Assembly: GCF_016342705.1 (NCBI RefSeq)
Contig: NZ_JAEINV010000007.1
Coordinates: 62,001-126,000, forward strand
Origin: Lutibacter sp.
Lineage (GTDB): Bacteria; Bacteroidota; Bacteroidia; Flavobacteriales; Flavobacteriaceae
Reading direction: 5' to 3'
DNA: 64,000 bases
Shown one piece after another: positions 27,571 to 37,013 of this stretch. The notes under the pieces were generated by a model, which did no database searches, was not told the DNA's origin, and saw nothing but the letters and a program-made list of their open reading frames with translations. A program made the translations under genes and the position numbers. Position 1 is the stretch's first letter; the number at the start of each line of letters is the position of its first letter.

Positions 27571-28800
27571 ATGTTTGATTTAGATCGTTGGCAAGAAATT
27601 TTCCAAACCATCAGTAAAAATAAATTAAGAACTATTCTTTCTGGGTTTACTATTGCATTTGCTATTTTATTATTTACATTATTATTTGGAATTGGAAATG
27701 GCTTGAAGCATACTTTTGAAAAACAATTTGCAGGAGATTCTCAAAACTCTGTTTATGTAAATTCAGGAAGTACCACAAAACCATACAAAGGACTGCAAAG
27801 TGGAAGACAAATTCAATTTAGAAATGAAGATGCTAAATTTATAAATGAAAAATTTCCAGATGAAATTCAGTTTTTCAGCCCAAATATTCAACGTAGTATG
27901 CAGGCAATTTATAAAGGTGAGCAAAACAGATATACAGTAAGAGGTGTTTATCCAGATTATCAACCTTTAGAATCTGCAGTCATTCAGGATGGAAGATTTT
28001 TAAGTTATATAGATATAAAAAGTAGAGCCAAAGTTATAGCTATTGGTAGATTGGTAGAGGAAGATTTATTTGGAGCAAAAAGTGCGATGGGTAAAAATAT
28101 AAATCTTGATGGTATTTCTTATAAAGTAGTAGGTGTTTTTAATGATCCTGGAGGAGATAATGATGAAAGATATATTTATGCACCTTTTACAACAATACAA
28201 GGAATGTATAAACCAAATGACGAAGTAGATTATTTTGGTTTAACTTTTAATTCTAAACTCAGTGTAGACGGAGCTTTAGCTTTCAGTAATTTATTGACCA
28301 AGGTTTTAAAAGAAAAGCATAATGTTGATCCAAGAGATCAAGGCGCGATTAGAGTTCGTAATTATGCAGAAGGAACAAAAAATGTACAACAATTTATGAC
28401 TGTTTTAAACATAATTATATTATTTATTGGTATAGGAACTTTAATAGCAGGTATTATAGGTATTAGCAATATAATGGTATATATAGTAAAAGAGCGTACA
28501 AAGGAATTAGGAATAAGAAAAGCATTGGGAGCAACTCCAAATTCAATTATTGGAATGATTTTAATGGAATCTATTTTTATTACTGCTTTAGCTGGTTATA
28601 CAGGATTAATGTTAGGCGTTTTTGCTTTAAGAGCATTGGGAGATAGTTTAGAAAAATATTTTATTTTAAATCCAAGCGTAGAAACTTATGTAGTTGTAGG
28701 AGCAACCATTGTACTTATAATTGCAGGAACCATAGCGGGTTATATACCTGCAAAAAGAGCAGCAAGTATTAAACCAATTGTAGCATTAAACGACGAATAA
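27571..28800 (+). CDS. ABC transporter permease, MacB/FtsX type (first)
   Basis: A 409-residue permease with an N-terminal helix (about 20-43), a large periplasmic MacB_PCD domain (about 45-270) and three C-terminal helices (about 285-400) with the family segment KERTKELGIRKALGATPNSI. It pairs with the next permease, which shares the N-terminal pattern (DxDxWQEI) and C-terminal layout, so the transporter is probably a heterodimer. It lies between the ATPase and the second permease with two- to three-base gaps. Confidence 0.92.
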   Translation: MFDLDRWQEIFQTISKNKLRTILSGFTIAFAILLFTLLFGIGNGLKHTFEKQFAGDSQNSVYVNSGSTTKPYKGLQSGRQIQFRNEDAKFINEKFPDEIQFFSPNIQRSMQAIYKGEQNRYTVRGVYPDYQPLESAVIQDGRFLSYIDIKSRAKVIAIGRLVEEDLFGAKSAMGKNINLDGISYKVVGVFNDPGGDNDERYIYAPFTTIQGMYKPNDEVDYFGLTFNSKLSVDGALAFSNLLTKVLKEKHNVDPRDQGAIRVRNYAEGTKNVQQFMTVLNIIILFIGIGTLIAGIIGISNIMVYIVKERTKELGIRKALGATPNSIIGMILMESIFITALAGYTGLMLGVFALRALGDSLEKYFILNPSVETYVVVGATIVLIIAGTIAGYIPAKRAASIKPIVALNDE

Positions 28801-28802
28801 CT

Positions 28803-30050
28803 ATGTTTAAATTTTTAATTGATACAGACACCTGGCAAGAAATATATAGCAGTATTCGCAAAAATAAAATGCGAACTGGGATTACTATTATTGGTGTAAT
28901 GTGGGGAATATTTTTATTGGTTGTTTTATTAGGAGCCGCAAAAGGAGTTGAAAATAATTTTAACAGATTATTTGGAGATTTTGCAACTAACAGTGTTTTT
29001 GTTTGGGCGCAACAAACCAGTAAACCGTTTAAAGGTTTCCAAGAAGGAAAAGGGTTAACTCTTAAAATGTCAGATTTAGAAAGTATTAGAAACGAAATAA
29101 AAGGACTTGAATTTGTAGTGCCACGTCATCAAACACAAGCGTTAACCGTAAATAAATTTAAAACAGGAAATTTTGGAGTTTTTGGAGATTATCCAGAGTT
29201 TGATAAAGTTCAAAAGAGAAATTTAGTATATGGGCGTTTTATTAATGATAATGACATAAAAGAAAAGAAAAAAGTTTGTGTTATTGAAGAGGAAATTTAC
29301 AAACAACTTTTTGATAAAGATGAATATCCAATAGGGCAATATATTAAAATAAACGATATCAACTACAATGTAGTTGGGATGTATAAAGAAGGGCAAATAG
29401 GAAGTGGAGGTCCTCAAGGTAATATTCACATTCCATTTACAACGTTTCAACAAGTATACAATAGAGGTGATAGTGTGGGTTGGATGATGATTACTGGACA
29501 GCCAGGTTTTGATATCACCCAAATTGAAGCAGATGTAAAGTTGCTATTAAAAAATTTACATAATGTACATCCAAAAGATAATAGAGCTTTCGGAAGTTTT
29601 AATTTAGGAAAAGAAATAGCAAAAGTAACTGGCTTTATAACTGGTATGCAATTCTTAACATGGTTTGTGGGGATAGCCACATTAATTGCAGGGGTTTTTG
29701 CAATTGGTAATATTTTGTTAATCACCGTTAAAGAACGTACCAAAGAAATAGGGGTTAGACGAGCGCTTGGTGCAAAACCTTGGGAAATTAAACGCCAAAT
29801 TATTATGGAATCTGTTTTTTTAACAACGGTTGCGGGTGCTTTAGGAATTATCTTTGGAGGAATAGTACTTATGATTATTGACGCAACTTTAGGGCAGGGT
29901 CCTGAGCCTACTTTAACAAATCCAACAGTGGATATTCCAGTAATTCTAACCGCTGCATTAACTTTAATTGTATTAGGTACTTTAATAGGCTTAATTCCTG
30001 CACAAACAGCAGTAAGCATTAGACCAATTGAAGCATTAAGAGAAGAATAA
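28803..30050 (+). CDS. ABC transporter permease, MacB/FtsX type (second)
   Basis: A 415-residue paralogue of the preceding permease: N-terminal helix (about 24-46), MacB periplasmic domain, and C-terminal three-helix FtsX domain with VKERTKEIGVRRALGAKPWEI. It begins two bases after the first permease. Two adjacent permease genes from one duplication suggest a heterodimeric membrane part. Confidence 0.92.
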   Translation: MFKFLIDTDTWQEIYSSIRKNKMRTGITIIGVMWGIFLLVVLLGAAKGVENNFNRLFGDFATNSVFVWAQQTSKPFKGFQEGKGLTLKMSDLESIRNEIKGLEFVVPRHQTQALTVNKFKTGNFGVFGDYPEFDKVQKRNLVYGRFINDNDIKEKKKVCVIEEEIYKQLFDKDEYPIGQYIKINDINYNVVGMYKEGQIGSGGPQGNIHIPFTTFQQVYNRGDSVGWMMITGQPGFDITQIEADVKLLLKNLHNVHPKDNRAFGSFNLGKEIAKVTGFITGMQFLTWFVGIATLIAGVFAIGNILLITVKERTKEIGVRRALGAKPWEIKRQIIMESVFLTTVAGALGIIFGGIVLMIIDATLGQGPEPTLTNPTVDIPVILTAALTLIVLGTLIGLIPAQTAVSIRPIEALREE

Positions 30051-30086
30051 ATTATAAAAGAAAAAATAAACTGAAAATCAATACCA

Positions 30087-31199
30087 ATGAAAAAAACTAT
30101 AATTTTTGGATCAATAGCAGTAGCATTAATTGCTGTTTTACTATGGTTTGGAGCTAAAAATAGCAAATCGCCAATTCAATATGAAACAGAAAAGCCATTT
30201 AAAACAAATATTGTTAAAAAAACAGTAGCAACAGGTAAAGTTATTCCTTTGGAAGAAGCTGAAATAAAACCAAAAGTTTCCGGAATTATAGAGGAAATAT
30301 TTGTTGAAGAAGGTGCTCAGGTTAAAGTTGGAGATTTAATTGCAACCATTAGAGTTGTGCCTAATGTAGCATCATTAAATAGTGCTCAAGGATCAGTAAA
30401 AACATCACAATTACGTTACGACAATACTAAAACATTGTACGATAGAAATAAAACACTTTTTGAAAAAGGAGTTGTTTCTAAACAAGAATTTGAAGCAACT
30501 GAATTAAATTTTAATAGTGCTAAGCAAGATTTAAATAATGCTCAAAATAATTTAGATATTATAAGAAAAGGTTCTGCGGCAGGAATGGGGAAAACGGCAA
30601 ACACTTATGTGAAAGCGGAAATTTCTGGTACAATTTTAGAAATACCTGTTCGTAAAGGAAATCAAGTGATTGAAAGTAACACTTTTAATGCAGGTACTAC
30701 TATTGCTACTATCGCAGATATGACAAAAATGATTTTTGAAGGAAAAGTAGACGAGGCTGAGGTTGGAAAAATTAAAAATGGGACTGTTTTAGAAGTTTCA
30801 TTAGGAGCTATTGAAAAGAAAAAATATCCAGCCAAACTTAATTTTATTGCTCCAAAAGGAACAGAAGAAAATGGAGCTGTTCAATTTAAAATTAAAGGAG
30901 ATGTTACTTTAGATGATGAATTTTTTGTGAGAGCGGGTTACAGTGCAAATGCAGATATTGTTTTAGAAAAGAAAGACAGTGTTTTATCAATTAAAGAAGC
31001 GTTATTACAATTCGATAAAAAAACCGAAGCACCTTATGTTGAGGTTAAAACTGGAGATCAGCAATTTGAAAGAAGAGATGTGGAATTAGGAATTTCTGAT
31101 GGAATTAATGTTGAAATTATTTCTGGTGTTACATTAAAAGATGAAATTAAAATTTGGAATAAAACTTCTAAGAAAGAAGATGAGGAAGAAGAAAATTAA
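30087..31199 (+). CDS. Periplasmic adaptor (MacA/HlyD-like) of the ABC transporter
   Basis: A 370-residue membrane fusion protein with an N-terminal signal anchor (about 5-22), a split biotinyl-lipoyl-like domain (SGIIEEIFVEEGAQVKVGD and ISGTILEIPVRKG), a helical hairpin between them (about 95-160) and beta-barrel and membrane-proximal domains. The C-terminus is acidic (KKEDEEEEN). It lies 36 bases after the second permease and ends the operon before the terminator at 31223. It would link the inner membrane pump to an outer membrane TolC-type channel, possibly the product at 39932 or one elsewhere. Confidence 0.92.
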   Translation: MKKTIIFGSIAVALIAVLLWFGAKNSKSPIQYETEKPFKTNIVKKTVATGKVIPLEEAEIKPKVSGIIEEIFVEEGAQVKVGDLIATIRVVPNVASLNSAQGSVKTSQLRYDNTKTLYDRNKTLFEKGVVSKQEFEATELNFNSAKQDLNNAQNNLDIIRKGSAAGMGKTANTYVKAEISGTILEIPVRKGNQVIESNTFNAGTTIATIADMTKMIFEGKVDEAEVGKIKNGTVLEVSLGAIEKKKYPAKLNFIAPKGTEENGAVQFKIKGDVTLDDEFFVRAGYSANADIVLEKKDSVLSIKEALLQFDKKTEAPYVEVKTGDQQFERRDVELGISDGINVEIISGVTLKDEIKIWNKTSKKEDEEEEN

Positions 31200-31222
31200 A
31201 AGTTAATTTTTATCAATAATTT

Positions 31223-31256
31223 AAAGCGTTTTAATTTATTTTAAAACGCTTTTTTT
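31223..31256 (+). terminator. Terminator of the MacAB-like operon
   Basis: A perfect 12-bp stem AAAGCGTTTTAA/TTAAAACGCTTT with a six-base loop and T run, 23 bases after the stop. Confidence 0.85.
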
Positions 31257-31381
31257 GTATATTTATAAAAGTACTTTATAAATAAAAATTGTTTTACATT
31301 TTGTTTTTATGATTTTTATCAGACATATTTTATTTAAAAAGTAAGAACTTTATAATATTAAAATTTAAAAGTATATAGCGT

Positions 31382-31762
31382 ATGGAAAGTCAGATATTAT
31401 TCTTAAGTGATTTAAACTTCAACTTAGAGGTTTGGAAGAGAGAATTAAAGTTTCAGGAAAGTGAAATGGATTATTTTGAAGAAAAATTAGAACATATTGC
31501 AATTCGTGATTTAGGAAAGGAAGTAATGGTTCGATTAGAACATTTTCAAAATAAAATAATTCGGGAGCGTGAAGTAATGGGTCATTTAAGACATAGAATA
31601 CGAATGAAAAAACGTGAGATAGCTCACGCAAAAGTAGATAATAAACAAGAAATAGTGTTTCAAGAAAAACAAATACTATTAAAAGATGAAATGAAAACTT
31701 TTGTAAAAATGCATTATGAATTAAAAGAAGATATGATGGATTTTTTCCTTAAATATTTATAA
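31382..31762 (+). CDS. Helical cytosolic protein, unknown function
   Basis: A 126-residue protein rich in Glu, Lys, Met and His with heptad-like hydrophobic spacing throughout (for example WKRELKFQESEMDYFEEKLE and KDEMKTFVKMHYELKEDMM), so it is probably an antiparallel coiled coil. It has no signal peptide, membrane segment or cysteine. It is monocistronic, with the bidirectional terminator two bases after its stop. I do not recognise the family. Confidence 0.75.
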   Translation: MESQILFLSDLNFNLEVWKRELKFQESEMDYFEEKLEHIAIRDLGKEVMVRLEHFQNKIIREREVMGHLRHRIRMKKREIAHAKVDNKQEIVFQEKQILLKDEMKTFVKMHYELKEDMMDFFLKYL

Positions 31763-31763
31763 T

Positions 31764-31797
31764 AAAAAAAGAGCCGCAAATTTTGCGGCTCTTTTTT
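31764..31797. terminator. Bidirectional terminator
   Basis: A long near-perfect palindrome with core GAGCCGCAAA/TTTGCGGCTC and A/T tracts on both sides, between the convergent helical-protein gene and the Hbd gene. The stop codon of the minus-strand gene lies within its T tract. Confidence 0.9.
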
Positions 31798-32684
31798 TAT
31801 TTAAATTGATTTGAAATTACTTCAGCTTTTTTAGATTGGGAATAGTCATAAAATCCTTCACCAGATTTTATACCTAATTTGCCTGCTTGTACCATATTAA
31901 CCAATAAAGGGCAAGGTGCATATTTTGGATTCTTAAATCCATCATATAATACATTTAAAATAGATAAACATACATCTAGTCCAATAAAATCTGCTAATTG
32001 AAGTGGGCCCATTGGATGTGCCATACCTAATTTCATAACAGTATCAATTTCATAAACACCAGCAACACCATTATACAAAGTTTCAATAGCTTCATTAAGC
32101 ATTGGCATTAATATTCTATTAGCTACAAATCCAGGATAATCATTAACTGCAACAGGAACTTTTTGTAAGCTTTCTGAAAGTTTCATAATAGATTCAGTTA
32201 CTTCTTTGGAAGTATTGTAACCATTTATTATTTCAACTAATTTCATTATTGGTACTGGATTCATAAAATGCATTCCAATTACTTTTTCAGGCCTTTTAGT
32301 TACAGCCGCTATTTTTGTAATAGAAATTGAGGAAGTGTTGGAAGCTAAAATGGCATTTTTTGGAGCTGCTTCGTCTAATTGTTTAAAAATCTTCAATTTT
32401 AAATCAATATTTTCTGTAGCAGCTTCCACCACTAAATCACAATTTTTCACTCCCTCGGAAATTGAAGTGAAAGTTGTTATATTTTTTAAGGTTTGATTTT
32501 TAATTGTTAACGTAATTTTTTCTTTTTCAATTAACCTATCTAAGTTTTTGGTAATAGTTGCCAAACCTTTATCAATTGCTTCTTGAGATATATCAATTAA
32601 AAATACTTGAAAGTTTTGTTGCGCAAATACATGAGCAATTCCGTTACCCATTGTTCCTGCACCAATGACAGCTATATTTTTCAT
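31797..32684 (-). CDS. 3-hydroxyacyl-CoA (3-hydroxybutyryl-CoA) dehydrogenase
   Basis: A 295-residue NAD-dependent dehydrogenase with the dinucleotide-binding GAGTMG at 7-12, the catalytic-site segments SNTSSISIT and GMHFMNPVPIMKLVE (His about 138), and the C-terminal helical domain (MKLGMAHPMGPLQLADFIGLD). It oxidises (S)-3-hydroxyacyl-CoA, either in fatty acid degradation or a butyrate-type route. It is last in a three-gene minus-strand operon after a Gfo/Idh/MocA dehydrogenase and PhzF. These share no obvious pathway, so the operon may be loosely functional. Confidence 0.94.
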   Translation of the reverse strand: MKNIAVIGAGTMGNGIAHVFAQQNFQVFLIDISQEAIDKGLATITKNLDRLIEKEKITLTIKNQTLKNITTFTSISEGVKNCDLVVEAATENIDLKLKIFKQLDEAAPKNAILASNTSSISITKIAAVTKRPEKVIGMHFMNPVPIMKLVEIINGYNTSKEVTESIMKLSESLQKVPVAVNDYPGFVANRILMPMLNEAIETLYNGVAGVYEIDTVMKLGMAHPMGPLQLADFIGLDVCLSILNVLYDGFKNPKYAPCPLLVNMVQAGKLGIKSGEGFYDYSQSKKAEVISNQFK

Positions 32685-32694
32685 TTTGTTTAGA

Positions 32695-33471
32695 TTAAAT
32701 AGTTAATTTACCTTTTAAATACGTAATTGCTTGTCCACTCATTTCAACTCTGCCTATTAAATTTTCACATCTTAAAAATCCTGTTCTTTTAGATAGTTGT
32801 ATTGCGGTTAAGTGGTTTTTGTTTAACTCTTTTGCCCAATATGGAATTAATAAAGTATGAGCAGATCCGGTTACTGGATCTTCATTAATTCCTATTTTAG
32901 GTGCGAAAAAGCGAGATACAAAATCTGCTTTTTCGCCTTTACTAGTTACAATAATTCCAGAAAATGCTAACTCGGTTAATTTGCTAAAATTTGGTTTTAA
33001 ATGTTTAATAGTAGCTTCATTTTCTAATAACGCTATTATTTTCCAATTGCCTTTAAAAGTTTTCAGAATAGGAACATTTAGAGCTTCTTTAAGTATTAAA
33101 GGTGTTTCAATTTCCTTTATATCTTCTGATGGAAAATTTAAGGTGTACCAATTTTGTTTCTTTTCAACAGATAAAATGCCGCTTTTTGAACTAAATTCAA
33201 TACTATTTGTTGGGTAATTTAATTCTGAAAAAATAATATGTGCAGCTGCTAAAGTAGCGTGTCCGCATAAATCAATTTCACAAGAAGGAGTAAACCAACG
33301 AATTTCAAATTGATGGCTGTTTTGCACAAAAAAAACTGTTTCAGATAAATTATTTTCTTCTGCAATAATTTGCATTAAACTTTCTGAAACCCATTCTTTC
33401 AAGGGGATTACCGCCGCAGGGTTTCCTTTAAATAGTTCATTTGTAAAGGCATCAACCTGATAAATAGTCAT
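32695..33471 (-). CDS. PhzF family isomerase/epimerase-like protein
   Basis: A 258-residue protein with the family N-terminus YQVDAFTNELFKGNPAAV. The acidic catalytic residue lies in NNLSETVFF (Glu about 44), and DLCGHATLAAAH and NEDPVTGSAHT are the two conserved binding segments. The fold is related to diaminopimelate epimerase. Most relatives outside phenazine clusters have no known substrate, and there are no phenazine genes here. It lies one base after the Gfo/Idh/MocA gene and 10 bases before the Hbd gene, so it is co-transcribed with both. Confidence 0.92.
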   Translation of the reverse strand: MTIYQVDAFTNELFKGNPAAVIPLKEWVSESLMQIIAEENNLSETVFFVQNSHQFEIRWFTPSCEIDLCGHATLAAAHIIFSELNYPTNSIEFSSKSGILSVEKKQNWYTLNFPSEDIKEIETPLILKEALNVPILKTFKGNWKIIALLENEATIKHLKPNFSKLTELAFSGIIVTSKGEKADFVSRFFAPKIGINEDPVTGSAHTLLIPYWAKELNKNHLTAIQLSKRTGFLRCENLIGRVEMSGQAITYLKGKLTI

Positions 33472-33472
33472 T

Positions 33473-34435
33473 TTAAAAATCGTTTATAATCATATGTGCA
33501 ACACGCAGTGCTTCGGTTCCATGTTCTAAAGTTACAATAGGTGTTGTATTGTTATTGATTGCATCGGCAAAAGTTTCTAATTCATCTAAAATAGCGTTGT
33601 TTCTACCAATAATTGGATTTTCAAAATAAATTTGCTTTTTAACGCCCTCAGCATTTTGTAAAACCAAATCAAAATCACCTTGAACTTTTGGAGCATCTTT
33701 CATTCTTACAACCTCAGTTGCTTTTTCAAAGAAGTCTACTGCAATATAAGCGTCACGTTGAAAAAATCGTGTTTTACGCATGTTTTTTAATGAAATTCTG
33801 CTGGCAGTTAAATTTGCAACACAGCCGTTTTCAAATTCAATACGAGCATTTGCAATATCTGGTGTATCACTAATAATAGCAACACCACTTGCATTTATTT
33901 TTTTAACCTTAGATTTTACGACGCTTAAAATAATGTCAATATCATGAATCATTAAATCTAAAACCACGGGCACATCTGTTCCGCGTGAATTAAATTCAGC
34001 TAATCTATGTGTTTCAATAAACATTGGGTCGGTAATTAAATCTTTAACAGCAGTAAAAGCTGGGTTAAAACGTTCTACATGTCCAACTTGACCTTTTACG
34101 TTATGTTTTTTTGAAAGTTCAATTATTGTTTCAGCTTCTTCAACTGTTTTTGTAATTGGTTTTTCAATAAAAACATGTTTACCTTTTTCTATGGCTTGTT
34201 TAGCACAATCAAAATGAGACAGTGTAGGAGTTACAATATCAACTACATCAACTGCATCAATTAATTCTTGAATGGAATCAAAAGATTTATAACCAAATTC
34301 AGCTTCAATTTTTGCTGCATTTTCTTTTATAGGATCATAAAAACCAACTAAGTTATATTTTTGAGAATGATTTATTAAGTTTAAATGAATTTTGCCAAGA
34401 TGTCCGGCTCCTAAAACTCCTGCTTTTAGTATCAT
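33473..34435 (-). CDS. Gfo/Idh/MocA family oxidoreductase
   Basis: A 320-residue NAD(P)-dependent dehydrogenase. The N-terminal Rossmann motif is GVLGAGHLGKIH (about 6-17) and the family EKP motif is FIEKPIT (about 93-99). The C-terminal alpha/beta domain includes DLMIHDIDIILS, with the His-Asp of the active site. Relatives act on sugars, inositols or UDP-sugars; the substrate is not deducible. It is first gene of the operon with PhzF and Hbd, with a -7 element at 34459-34466. Confidence 0.92.
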   Translation of the reverse strand: MILKAGVLGAGHLGKIHLNLINHSQKYNLVGFYDPIKENAAKIEAEFGYKSFDSIQELIDAVDVVDIVTPTLSHFDCAKQAIEKGKHVFIEKPITKTVEEAETIIELSKKHNVKGQVGHVERFNPAFTAVKDLITDPMFIETHRLAEFNSRGTDVPVVLDLMIHDIDIILSVVKSKVKKINASGVAIISDTPDIANARIEFENGCVANLTASRISLKNMRKTRFFQRDAYIAVDFFEKATEVVRMKDAPKVQGDFDLVLQNAEGVKKQIYFENPIIGRNNAILDELETFADAINNNTTPIVTLEHGTEALRVAHMIINDF

Positions 34436-34458
34436 AAGAATATTTATTTTTAGATAAA

Positions 34459-34466
34459 CAAAAGTA
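34459..34466 (-). promoter_or_regulatory. -7 promoter element of the Gfo/Idh/MocA operon
   Basis: It reads TACTTTTG on the minus strand, 23 bases before the ATG at 34435. Confidence 0.5.
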
Positions 34467-34518
34467 AGAATCTTTAAGCATTTATTCCTATTTTTAGCCT
34501 TTCAAATTTAAATTATTA

Positions 34519-35160
34519 GTGAAAGATACCCACAAACATCAAGGACTTAGAAATCAGTTAGTAAAAATAATTTCAGAAAAAGGAATTACAGATAAAAATG
34601 TTTTAAAAGCCATTGCAGCCGTGCCAAGACATTTATTTATGGATTCTGGTTTTGTTGATTTTGCTTATCAAGATAAAGCGTTTCCAATTGCTGCAGACCA
34701 AACAATTTCACAACCTTATACTGTTGCTTTTCAAACGCAATTATTGGAAGTAAAACCCAATCAAAAAATATTAGAAATTGGTACGGGTTCTGGCTATCAA
34801 ACGGCTGTTTTAATTGAGATGGACGCTAAGGTTTATACTATTGAAAGACAACAGGAATTATTTAAAAAAACAAAATTGTTTTTACCTAAACTAAATTATA
34901 AACCAAAAAAAATGGTTTTTGGTGATGGTTATAAAGGGTTAGTTAATGAAGCACCATTTGATGGAATTATTGTTACAGCGGGAGCTCCGTTTGTTCCAAA
35001 CGCGTTATTATCTCAGTTAAAAATAGGAGGTAAGTTAGTGATACCAATTGGTGATGATGTGCAAATTATGACACTTTTTGTTAGAACAAGCGAAAAAGAT
35101 TTTGAAAAACACGAGTTGGGACAATTTAGATTTGTACCTATGTTAAAAGAAAGGAATTAG
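34519..35160 (+). CDS. pcm: Protein-L-isoaspartate O-methyltransferase
   Basis: A 213-residue SAM methyltransferase that repairs isoaspartyl residues in damaged proteins. The SAM loop ILEIGTGSGYQTAVL is at about 88-102, and the family segments VPRHLFMD, ISQPYTVAFQ and IIVTAGAPFVPNALL are present. It starts with GTG, the only in-frame start consistent with the conserved N-terminus. It is divergent from the Gfo/Idh/MocA gene and followed two bases later by a shared terminator. Confidence 0.95.
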   Translation: MKDTHKHQGLRNQLVKIISEKGITDKNVLKAIAAVPRHLFMDSGFVDFAYQDKAFPIAADQTISQPYTVAFQTQLLEVKPNQKILEIGTGSGYQTAVLIEMDAKVYTIERQQELFKKTKLFLPKLNYKPKKMVFGDGYKGLVNEAPFDGIIVTAGAPFVPNALLSQLKIGGKLVIPIGDDVQIMTLFVRTSEKDFEKHELGQFRFVPMLKERN

Positions 35161-35162
35161 AT

Positions 35163-35198
35163 AAAAAAAAACGTCTCCATATGGAGACGTTTTTTTTT
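35163..35198. terminator. Bidirectional terminator
   Basis: A perfect 18+18 base palindrome with core ACGTCTCCAT/ATGGAGACGT and A/T tracts, between convergent pcm and the DUF2147 gene. Confidence 0.9.
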
Positions 35199-35205
35199 AT
35201 CTATC

Positions 35206-35640
35206 TTATTCTGAAATTTTATGCCAATACTGAGTTCTACCAATTAAAGCAAAACCAATATAACCTCTTACTTTTAATTTAGTATTATTTTCTAAAGTAA
35301 TGTAGCATTTATATTCTTTTCCAGTTTTTGGATCTAATATTTTACCATCGTTCCATTCATCACCGTCTTTAGTTAAGCCATCAATAATAACCATACCTTT
35401 TACGGGTTTGTTTTTTTTGTCCCCTTTGCATAGGTCACAAACTTTATCTTCTTTTCCTTTTTCTAAAACTTGTAAAACTTTAGCATAAACTTTTCCGTTT
35501 ACATTGTAAATTTCTACAATAGATTTTTCTTTTCCAGTTTCATCATCAATGGTTTTCCATTTTCCGAAAATAGATTGTGCATTACTTGAAAATGTTAAAA
35601 ACAAACCAAGTGTAACTAGTAATAAAACGTTTTTTTTCAT
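35206..35640 (-). CDS. DUF2147 secreted protein
   Basis: A 144-residue protein with a signal peptide (about 1-21, FLTFSSNAQ) and a DUF2147 domain. It has GKWKTIDDETGKEKSIVEIY near the start, a CDLC pair at about 78-81, and DPKTGKEYKCYITLE with another Cys. The C-terminal GYIGFALIGRTQYW matches the family. Function is unknown; family members are periplasmic or outer-membrane-associated small beta-rich proteins. It is last gene of the DUF2520, KdsC-like, DUF2147 operon. Confidence 0.9.
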   Translation of the reverse strand: MKKNVLLLVTLGLFLTFSSNAQSIFGKWKTIDDETGKEKSIVEIYNVNGKVYAKVLQVLEKGKEDKVCDLCKGDKKNKPVKGMVIIDGLTKDGDEWNDGKILDPKTGKEYKCYITLENNTKLKVRGYIGFALIGRTQYWHKISE

Positions 35641-35657
35641 AATTATATATTTAATTG

Positions 35658-36185
35658 TTAATCGTATTTTGCATCAAATTGTCCATTCCATTTACCTTGA
35701 ACTTTTAAAACTTGTTCTATAACATCTCTTACACATCCAAATCCGCCTTTAAAGTGAGAAATGTACAATGAAATTTCTTTAATTTCAGAAACTGCATCTT
35801 TTGGACAACAGGCGAGTGCAACTTCTTTCATTACTGGTAAATCAGGAATATCATCACCCATATATAAAATTTCTTTTGGGCAAATATTTTTATTTTCTAA
35901 ATATTCTTTAAATTGAATTAATTTGTTATGTGTTCCTAAATAAATATCATTAATTCCCAGTCCTTCCAATCTTTTTCTAACACCTTCATTGGCACCTCCA
36001 GATATAATACAAATATTGTACCCTAAATCAATTGCTGTTTTTAACGCATAGCCATCTTTTATATTCATAGCTCTTGTTAGTTCTCCTGTGGTAGAAATAT
36101 GTACAATTCCATTGGTTAAAACTCCATCTACATCAAAAATAAATGTTGTAATATTTGGCATTATTTCTTTATAACTTTTCGTCAT
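35658..36185 (-). CDS. kdsC: KdsC-like HAD phosphatase (Kdo 8-phosphate phosphatase)
   Basis: A 175-residue HAD protein of the KdsC subfamily. Motif I is TFIFDVDGVLTNG (Asp18, Asp20), motif II is CIISGG, and motif IV is ILYMGDDIPDLPVM, with the family tail (CCPKDAVSEI, GGFGCVRDVIEQVL). It would remove phosphate from Kdo 8-phosphate before KdsB (55872) activates Kdo for lipopolysaccharide. Its start overlaps the upstream DUF2520 gene by 17 bases. A related sugar-acid phosphatase specificity cannot be excluded. Confidence 0.88.
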   Translation of the reverse strand: MTKSYKEIMPNITTFIFDVDGVLTNGIVHISTTGELTRAMNIKDGYALKTAIDLGYNICIISGGANEGVRKRLEGLGINDIYLGTHNKLIQFKEYLENKNICPKEILYMGDDIPDLPVMKEVALACCPKDAVSEIKEISLYISHFKGGFGCVRDVIEQVLKVQGKWNGQFDAKYD

Positions 36186-36930
36186 AAGTTTCTTTTATTG
36201 ATTTAGTTAACAATGTGTAAATATCTAATTGAGTAGATGTTAACATTGCTTTATGAGTATTTAATGTTTTTGTATCCTGTCTTTTTGCAGGTCCAGTTTG
36301 CGCATCAAATGGCGATATTTTATTTATTTTTTGAACTGTTTCTAAAATAATAGGATGTAATATTTCAAACGGAACATTATTTTTAGTACAAATTTGTTCT
36401 GCATTAAAATATAAATGATTCACAAAATTATTTACAAAAACTGCTGCTAAATGTACTACTTTTCTTTGTTCGGAATTAATTAAATAAACATTGTTTGATA
36501 TTTCTTTTGAAAAGTTCTTTAAAATTTCCAAATCATGACTGGTAGAGGCTTCAATACAAATTGGAATATTTGTAAAATTTACGTTTTTTTCTTTTGAAAA
36601 TGTTTGAGGAAAGTAAATAACGCCTTTAGTTGAATTTGATTTTAAATCATTTATAGAAGTTGCACCAGAAGTATGTACTACTAGTTTTGTTGGAAAATTT
36701 AAATGAGATGATATTTCTGAAATAGCATTATCTGAAACACATAATATATATATATCGGCTGGAATTATGCCGTTTATATTATTGGTAATAGAAACTTTAT
36801 CTTTTAAATATTCAATTTTAGTAATACTTCTATTATAAACTTGAACTAGTTTAATACTAGTGCTATTTAACATTTTTTGTGTTAAATGATACCCTAAATT
36901 ACCAGCGCCAAGTAATACAACTTTAACCAT
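36169..36930 (-). CDS. Rossmann-fold protein with DUF2520 domain
   Basis: A 253-residue protein: N-terminal NAD(P)-binding domain with VVLLGAGNLGYHL (about 4-16), ILCVSDNAI and VVHTSGAT, then the all-helical DUF2520 domain (HLAAVFVNNFVNHLY, TGPAKRQDTKTLN). The layout resembles small dehydrogenases such as ProC or ketopantoate reductase, but the substrate is unknown. It is first in the operon with the KdsC-like gene (17-base overlap). Confidence 0.88.
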   Translation of the reverse strand: MVKVVLLGAGNLGYHLTQKMLNSTSIKLVQVYNRSITKIEYLKDKVSITNNINGIIPADIYILCVSDNAISEISSHLNFPTKLVVHTSGATSINDLKSNSTKGVIYFPQTFSKEKNVNFTNIPICIEASTSHDLEILKNFSKEISNNVYLINSEQRKVVHLAAVFVNNFVNHLYFNAEQICTKNNVPFEILHPIILETVQKINKISPFDAQTGPAKRQDTKTLNTHKAMLTSTQLDIYTLLTKSIKETYDEKL

Positions 36931-36950
36931 TATGCGAATATAAACATAAA

Positions 36951-36983
36951 AAAAATTCCGCCTTTTAAAAAGACGGAATTTTT
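36951..36983 (-). terminator. Terminator of ppdK
   Basis: A 13-bp stem (AAAAATTCCGTCT with AGGCGGAATTTTT, read on the minus strand, one G-U) with a seven-base loop, 30 bases after the ppdK stop. The wobble pairs only on the minus strand, which fits the direction. Confidence 0.82.
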
Positions 36984-37013
36984 AATTTTATTAAAATTAT
37001 TTAAGAATACTAA